A program made the translations under genes and the position numbers. DNA of 64,000 bases from NCBI GenBank assembly GCA_946811185.2, contig OX328112.1:186001-250000 (forward strand), read 5' to 3'. The notes under the pieces are model-generated. The model was not told where the DNA came from and searched no databases. It saw only the letters and a program-made list of their open reading frames with translations. The stretch's first letter is position 1. Each line of letters starts with the position of its first letter. This document shows positions 37,901 through 46,900 of this stretch, in pieces. Source of the stretch: Hippopus hippopus. Lineage: Eukaryota; Mollusca; Bivalvia; Cardiida; Cardiidae.

Positions 37901-40900
37901 TAAGCAAGCAAGAGTTATGATTCCTGTGCACTGCACTCCCCCTCGGTGAGATCTATACACCCATGAAATTTCATAACCCTAGCTAGTAAAATTTTGGAGA
38001 TATGCTACGGACAAAATTCAAGTATGAAAAACAACAAAGGGCAATAACCCAAAAATTAAGCAAGCAAGAGTTATGGTTCCTGTGCACTGCACTCCCCCTC
38101 GATGAGATCTATCCACAGATGAAATTTCATAACCCTAGCTAGTAAAGTTTTGGAGATATGCTACGGACAAAATTCAAGTATGAAAGACAAGAAAGAGCAA
38201 TAACTCAAAAATTAAGCAAGCAAGAGTTATGGTTCCTGTGCACTGCACTCCCCCTCTATGAGATCTATCCACCCATGGAATTTCATAACCCTAGCTAGTA
38301 TAATTTTGGAGATATGCTCCAGACAAAATTTAAGTATGAAAAACAACAAGGGGCAATAACTCAAAAATTAAGCAAGCAAGAGTTATGATTCCTGTGCACT
38401 GCACTCCCCCTCGATGAGATCTATCCACCCATGAAATTTCATAACCCTAGCTAATATAGTTTTGGAGATATGCTCCGAACAAAATTCAAGTATGAAAAAC
38501 AACAAAGGGCAATAACTCGAAAATTAAGCAAGCAGCAGTTATGATTCCTGTGCATTGCACTCCCCCTCGATGAGATCTATCCACCCATGAAATTTCATAA
38601 CCCTAGCTAGAATAGTTTTGCAGATATGCTCCGGACAAAATTCAAGTACAAAAAACAACAAAGAGCAATAACTCAAAAAATAAGCAAGCAAGAGTTATGA
38701 TTCCTGTGCACTGCACTCCCCCTCGATGAGATCTATCCACCCATGAAATTTCATAACCCTAGCTAGAATAGTTTTGGAGATATGCTCCGGACAAAGAACT
38801 GGACGCCACCCGCCCGCCCGCCCGCCTGCCAAGGGTGATCCTATAATACGTCCCGTCTTCGACGGGCGTATAAAAATTGGTTGAAAAATGAAAAACAAAT
38901 CTTTGTCCATAAATGTCTTGACAAAAGTTGACAACTCGGCAAGCTTCCCTGAGCCCGGGTTTTGACATTTGGAAATTTGAAATGACCTGTCTTTGACGAT
39001 GAAAGATATCTGCCTAAATGTCAATCTGAGGCATGTAATTATTGTCTAGAACTTCATATAACCTAGCTTGCATGCATCTGGCAAAAATATGGGTTAAACA
39101 CGATCAGTATAAAATGTGAAGGACACCCGGATGATATTGAAGCTGGCGAGTCATTTATGTCAGAGTAACGAAGGTGTTATTCCTCTTATCCAGTGTAAAG
39201 TGACAGCTTGCTATTTAAACTGATTAAATGATGTCAAATCATGTAGTAATACTTCTCCAGAAACTAATTACCAAGAAAAAATAGATCGCCAAAAAAGCCT
39301 GAAAACCCATGTCACTACATTGAGCAGCGTGGCATCGTCCGATCAGAGGGACTTCAAACTATCTTCTTATCTTTAATAATGAATTTTAAAAGTGAATTTA
39401 CACAAATTTCTGAATAAAGCAATAAGTGGAAGGTAGAATCCTGTTCATGAGTGGAAAAAATGTTGTTTTATGAAATGAAGATATAGTGGGGGGTGGGGTG
39501 GGGTGAACTATTAGGTATATGTCTGATTCTTTTTTAACTCATTTGGAAATTATAAGGAACAAAATGAATGATATAGATTAAAGCAGAAAACTTAATTGTA
39601 ATGTATTTCAACTGATTAAAGTGCAGAATACAACATTTTTATAAACTTAATACATGAAGACTATCATGTTTACAATACTGTCTCAGTATTTTAAGCAAAA
39701 AGACATTCTCAGTTAAATGGAGTCTAAACCGATTGTACTATCGATAGCTAGTTGGTTTGCTCTTCCGATTACAAAGTGATAATCAATTGACATTTTAAAC
39801 CGATTGCCCAACACTAGAAACAGCACAATTACAAAAGCTCACCTTGAGCACTTTGTGCTCGTGTGAGCTAAAAAGCCCAGTGGTGGAATGAGTAACTTGA
39901 CCAGTTAGTAATTTGGAAGTCTCAAGTTTGAATTTCGGCCATGACATGATAGAATTTTCATAATCTTTTACCTCTGCTATGACATTGACATATAAACTAC
40001 GATCCCATAAACATATATGAAGTTTCAAGCAGATACCTTTCAACAGATGTGGAGACAGTTGTTGCGTGTAAAGCTTTAATCAGGAATTTTTAAGTTCAGT
40101 AACAGGAATAATTCAGTCATAATCCATGCAAGAGTTATGGATCCTAGTCAGTTACTTACAATTATGACCCTGTAAAACATATGTGAAGTTTCAAATGAAT
40201 ACTTTCAGTGGATGTCTAGATCCTGACTTGCAAACAAAATTTTCACCAGAAATTATCTTAAGAGCAGTAAGGAAAATAATTTGGTCAAAATCAATGCTAG
40301 AGTTATGGGTCTTTGTCAGTGACCTACAGTTATGACCTGGTAAACATTGTGTGAATTTTCAAATGAATACCTTCAGTGGATGTCGAGATACTACTGACTT
40401 GCATGCAATACTTTCAGCCAAAACTTGTCTAAGTTCAATGAGGGCAATTATTTAGTTGAAATCTATGCTAGAGTTATGGGCCCTAGTCAGTGACCTACAG
40501 TTATGAACCCAGTAAATATGAGTGAAGTTTTAAATGAATACAATCAGTGGATTTTGAGATACTGACTTGAACGTAATACTTTCAGCCAAGAATTTTCTAA
40601 GTCCAATATGGGCAATTATTCAGTTCAAATCTATGCTTAGTTATGGGCCTTAGTCAGTGAACTACTGTTATGAACCTGCTAACATGTGTGATGTTTCTAT
40701 GGAGATACTGACTCACATACAAAATTCTAAGTACGACACACATGCCAACACTTGGTTAAGTGGTATAGCTCTCCTAATTCTTGGAATAGTCAAGCTAAAA
40801 ACATAACTCTTACCTCTCCCATGCAGACTTCTAGCTGACAGTGGACACCATCAACATCATTCCGCGACACTATGATGTCACAGTCTTTTGACCTGAACAA

Positions 40901-43900
40901 TAATAATGTTTAAAATAAGAGGGCCATAATTGCCCTGACACGCTGTCCTGAGTATTCAATTTTATGATTTCAGTATTGGCCAAAAAGCAGACAAGGAGAT
41001 GTTTTTCAAAGACTTTTCCCAAGTTTTTCCTACATGTACATAGTCCAAATGCATCACTACTTCTGGGGTCCATGTTTTTTGACAAATCACTTTTCCTTGG
41101 AGGGGGGCGGGAGAATGGAGGGGTGAATTTAATCTAAGGGCCATAATTTGAACATATTTGATACAAGTCCAGTTAAAGAGATGTTTGTCAAAGACTTTTC
41201 CCAAGTTTTTCCTACATGTGCAAGGTCCAAATGCATTACTACCTCTGGGAGCCATTGTTTTCTTTGACAAATCACTTGTCCTTCGGGAGTGATGATGGAG
41301 GGGTAAATATTTAACCTAAGGGCCATAATTTGAACACACTTGATAGAGGTCCACTAGTTATCGCATCATACCAAATACAGAAAGTCTGAGCCAGAAGTTT
41401 GGGAAAGCAGAGCTTTTTCAGCTTTCCCTATATAACTTTATGTCAAACATGTGACCCTTTGAGCAGGCCCATTTCTGATTAAAGAGTCAAACTTTGAACA
41501 ATCTTGGTATATGTCCACTAGGTAAGACTGGATACTGAATATAAAAACTCTGAAAATTCCAGTTTGGTTCAAGAAGATTTTTTAGGTTTTCCAGATGTAA
41601 CTCAATGTAACACATGTGACCCCTGGGGCAGCCTCCTTTTTGACCAAGGACCACAATTCAAACAATTTTTTTTTAGGTCCACCAGTTGATGCTACATACC
41701 AACTATAAAAATTCTGGGTCTTACAGTTTGGGACAAGAGTACTTTTTTAAAATTTTCCCTTATAAAACTTCATGTAAAGCATGTGATGTCCGTGACCTGG
41801 CCATTTTGGACACAAGGTTCACCATAATTTGAACAGTCTTTGTAGTGATTCACTAGGTGATTCTATATACTAAATATCAAAATACTTGGCCTTTAGTTTG
41901 GACCAAGTAGATTTTTTAAGTTTTCCCAAGGGTCAAATATGAAGAATCCTAGTAGAGGTCTACTAGATAAATTTACATGCAAATTTTGGTAGCCCTAGGC
42001 CTTATGGATATACATGCAACTTTGGTAGCCCTAGGCCTTATAGTTAGAAACGAGAAGATTTTTAAGTTTTCACTATGTAAGCCCATGTAGTACTTGTCAT
42101 CCCAGGGTGGGGCAGGGCAAATTTACACCCAAGGCTATAATTTGGAGCGACTTGCTAGAGGTCCATTAGATGAAGCTACACGCCAAATTTGGTAGCCCTA
42201 AGCCTTATGTTTAGGACCATGAGAATCTTAAAACTTTTCACTATGTAAGCCCATATAGAATTTATAACCCCCAGGGCAGGGCAAATTTCAACCCCAGTTT
42301 TTATAGGAATCAAATTTTGTCTAAAGTTTCTGAAGAGGAATACGACAGGATAATTTCTGTGAAGTTTGGTTGATTGATTGAATAGCGTAAACGTCATTTG
42401 CATTTGCAACATTATTTCAGTTATATTGCTGCAGACAGTGCACCTATCCATGCTTTCCTGGAGTCTTTTTTTCCAGTACTCCGCACATTTTCTTTCCAAA
42501 CCACTGGCTGCTTTTCCACATAACTATCGTCGAAACAATGATCAGTGGTGGGAGAGGAATGAATCCTGTCGTACTGACTGTCAATAATCCTCAGAAAGAA
42601 ATTGGCCGAGTCAGGGATCGACCGACCCCCTATGCACCCACGACAGACACAGGGCCATGACATAAGCTCACTGGCCTTCAAAAGCCACAGAATTTTTTTT
42701 AGTTAATTTCCAACTATCCAAGGCAAAAAACCTTTGGGTAATTGGAAATTAATAACAAAGTAAATTCTAACCAAGTTTCATGAACATAGGGCAAAATTTG
42801 TGGCTTCTTTAGCATACACAAGGTTTTCCAAGATTTGATCCAGTGGCCCACTTTTTTACCAAGGGTATCCCATAATTATGAACTTTTATCTGAGACACGA
42901 ATCTGATCAATTTTCATGCACATTGGACTGACACTAAGGCCTCTAGATTGTACAGAAGCAAAAGATCTACTCAAGCAAAAGGCTGACATCAGAAAATGAG
43001 AAAGGCTCACCTCCACAGTGTTGTGCTGTGGTAAGCTAAAAATATGAGTTCCTATGGAGGCATAAAGGGTGAACTAAAGTACATGTATTAACTCTTTACC
43101 AAGCAACAAAATTTAGAACTGGTCCAAATTCAAAGCATTTGCAGACAACAAAATAAACATGGCTCAAAAAACAAAATTTGTTTTGGAAAGGGTAGAAAAC
43201 ATTGTTGGAAAAGGAGAAAATGCTGGTTGCCAGCATTTTCTCCTTTTCCCACAATGTTTTCAAAAGGTTTTTTCTTCAGGGTCTTTAAAACTCGGGATTG
43301 TTTGGGAAAGAGTTAAACCATTATCAAACAACAAATTTTAGTGTCTTCCTCAATGAAAGTCTCCATACAACAAATCAATACCTGAAATTAATGAATTGCA
43401 GTTCTCTGATAGGGAAGAAAACACTGTGGAAAAAGGAAAAATTTCTCATTATGAGAAATTTCTACTTTTCCTGCAGTGTTTTCTGAAGCTGTCTACAGTA
43501 GAACTGTCAAAACAAGGGATTGACTGGGAAAGGGTTAAACAATCTTGTTGGACAATATTAAGATTGGACTACTGTAAAATGCTCTAAAAGTAGCAGTTTG
43601 AGATCTTTATTCTAAATTTAAATGCTATTTCTCAGCTGTTGACTTATTATGCATTTGACTGGTACGATTTAACTTTCTGTAAAAGGACCACCCCAGGTTC
43701 AACCATGTCATAGTTGGCTGAAGTAGGCCCAGTGCTTAAGGGAGATACGTTAAGAAACTGTTAAGTCACATTATGGACAATGGGTGGGCTTATAGCTCTG
43801 GTAAAGAGTTAAGTAAATAATGAGAGGAACTGAGTAAAGCATGAAGAAAATAACAAAAATTGAAGAAAGTAACATAACTTTTCGTACCTTCCAAATAAAC

Positions 43901-46900
43901 AGAATCTGTTCTCTAATGGAAAGCATTTACAGGACTTTCCAGCTTTTGAAATCGGGACAACCACAGGTATCTCATTTAGAAATTCTGAAAAACAATAGTT
44001 TCTGTTATTCAAGCATGCATCATATGTTGCTTTAACTAAGTAATCTGTTATGTTTAAGGTTCTAACCTCCAGATTTGCAGTCAAATCATAAGACAATGAC
44101 AATTCTGAATTTTCAGGCAGTTCCACTGGATGGTTCTAGACGAAAGGTTTAATTATTTTTTTGTTGGAGTAAAAGGCTGCAATCACAGCAGTCAGTGCAC
44201 CTACCCATGTTTTCTTGTTTTTTCTCACACCATGACAAACATTCATTTCAAGCTACTGACTGACAAGATGGTTAATGCCAAAATTTGAAATTTAGTCACT
44301 TTTTCAAAACATCAGATACATTTATGCAAATCTACTGTCTAGTTTTGTGTTATCTTTAACCATTTCCCTCATGAAAATGCCTTTTCATGCCTTTGCAAAT
44401 AAAGTAGACCCAGATCAGATCAGATCAGATCAGGGTCTCAGCTCTATTTGCCAAAGGTATTTCATGCATCAGATACTGTAGCTTCTGTCAAGCAGAAAAT
44501 TTCAATTGTGCACATATTATTTTGATTGTTATGTCGATGAAGACACACCAGGTCATGAAAGTCTAAGAAATACTAAACAGCAGTTATGATTTTGTCTGTG
44601 ACTGATGTTGATGGAAAGACAGATTTAGAGTCATCTTTAATAGTATCGCATCCTTGTCTACACCAGTCCGATCCATGTACAAATATCAGATTTCATGAGT
44701 GCAGAGTCCCCTTTAACTTGTTCTAAATCGCTTTTGATTTCTGATAAATACTTTTTGAGTTGAGATAAAACTTTAGGACTACTCTAGGCTAAATAAAACA
44801 TTGTCCGATATTTTAGACCACTAATGCAGTATATGACATCATTAAAACAAGAGGGCCATGATGGCCCTCTATCACTCCACTGGCTAATAAGTAAAAACAC
44901 TAAAAGCCAAACATTACAATACTTGGCCAATTGGTCTCAAATTGAGGACATACAAAATTTTTTTCTATAAAATTCTTCGAGAAAGTTGTAACCCCCGGGC
45001 AAAGCCAGTTTTGACCGCAAAACCATAATTACTTGAATCCTGATGGAGGTCCAAAAGATAAATCCCCATACCAAATAATACAGGTCTAGAATGTGTGGTT
45101 ATAAACAAGATTTTCAAAGTTTTCTCAATAAAAGGCCCTGTAAAACATGATACCCATGAGACAGGGCTAAATTTAGTAGCCCTACTCTTTATTATGGCTA
45201 GTAACTGGATGACTTTGAAAGTTTTCACCACAAAAGCCCATGTATAACTTGTGACCCCTGGTGTAGAAACAAACTTGACCCCAAGACTATAATTTCGGCC
45301 CTCCTGGTAGAGGCCCATTAGATAAAGCTACATTATGGCTTAGGGTACAAGTAGATTTTTAAAAAATTCCCAATATGAGCCCATGACAGGGCCAAATTTA
45401 ATCCCAGGGCTATAATTTGGGCACCTTTGGTAGACAACCACTTGATAAAGCTAGATGCAAAATTTAGTAGACCTAGGGCTTATGGCTTGGTACGAGAAGA
45501 TTTTTAAAGTTTTCCCTATATAAGCCCATATAAAACTTGTGACCCCCTGGGCTGGGCTAAATATGACCAGAAGAGAAGATTTTTAAAGTTTTCCCTATAT
45601 AAGCCCATATAAAACTTGTGACCCCCTTGGCTGGGCTAAATATGACCCCTGGACTATCATTTGGGCACTCTTGGTAGACAATTACTTGATAAGGATACAT
45701 GCCAAATTTGCTAGCCCAAGGCCCTATGGCTAGGTACCAGAAGGATTTTAAAGTTTTCCCTATATAAGCCCATATAAAACTTGTGACCCATGGGGCGGGG
45801 CCAATATTGACCCCTGGGCTATTATTTGAAGGAAATTGGTAGAGGTCCACTGGATAAAGCTACATGCCAAATTTGGTAGCCCTAGGCCTTATGGTTTCAG
45901 AGAAGATTTTTGAAAATTTTCAATATTTTTTAGTTTTGTTGCCATGGCAACCAGAGTTTTTGAAGGAATAAAATTCTTTCACGGAATTCTGAAGAGGACC
46001 ATGGCAGTATCATTTCTGTGAAGTTTCATCAAAACTGAATGGGTAATTTCAGAGAAGAAGATGTTTGAAATAAAAGTTAACGTACACACGGACGGACGCA
46101 TGATGGACACCGGGCCATGACGCAAGTCCGCTGACCTTCCGCCAGTGGAGCTAATGATGTCATACTTTACCTATTTGAATATGACAACATTTGAAAATTT
46201 GAGTCATTTACCAGATAACTGATGCTCATCTATGCACAATTTTGTATTTCTAGTAGTTGTTTTCGAAATAACGAGAAAGTCTGCGATCTTTTTGATCACC
46301 CCACATATGTTTTTTGTCTCTTTGCTCTGGTTGGATCCTTGGATTTATTTTTGGTTTGATCACTGACATGTTTTTGTGAATTACCAGACCTTAAGCCCCT
46401 CTCAAAATTCAATTTTATCACTAATTTCTCCATCTTAGTCTAAAACAGCAACCGAATACCACAAATCAAGTAGCATGTTTTGCTTGTGAAAAATGTCCCA
46501 ACCATAACGGTAGCTGTAAGTACTTTTATAGGTCTTACAAAACACGATTTTAATATAGACAGTAGGACAAAATGACTACTTCTTATGTAAAATTAGTTAA
46601 TATAACATCAACTAAGCTTTAATCAAGCGAGTGGCTGGTAATTTTGAAAATACAGGTTGTCTACTTGAATAAACATGTAAGAATTGCAATAAAAGTGAAA
46701 TTCATTCAACAATTTCATTATTCTGACTGCAGAGCCCCAGATAATTTTTTAAGTCAAGGGGTATTTAAGCATGATTTTGTTAATGATAGGGGTAAACTGA
46801 AATGACTTTGCTTAAGAAGCAAATTTTTAAGCAACAGAATTGTAATGGTAGAGTAAAAATAAACTTTTACTTAACTCTTTACCAAACAACAACTTAAGAC

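Larger units (their letters stand above)
35927..39874 (+). mobile_element. Pearl-like element, family F, interrupted by a hAT-like element
   Basis: 5' end 'caagagggccatgatggccc' at 35927. About nine monomers of ~146 bp follow ('gacctagtgacctag' recurs roughly at 36232, 36379, 36525, 36669, 36817, 36961, 37091 and 37238). Then come 'gcacgacggacaca', a 2.4-kb insertion (37398-39816), and the resumed 3' end: a hairpin 'ctcaccttgagca...gtgag' closing with 'gtgagctaaaaa'. Confidence 0.75.

Noticed and set aside
44140..44280. Extension of FHA exon 2 up to 44139
   Set aside because: The longer open frame is possible, but the internal acceptor at 43985 has a better pyrimidine tract and the phase needed to join exon 1; sequence beyond 44160 resembles a SINE fragment.
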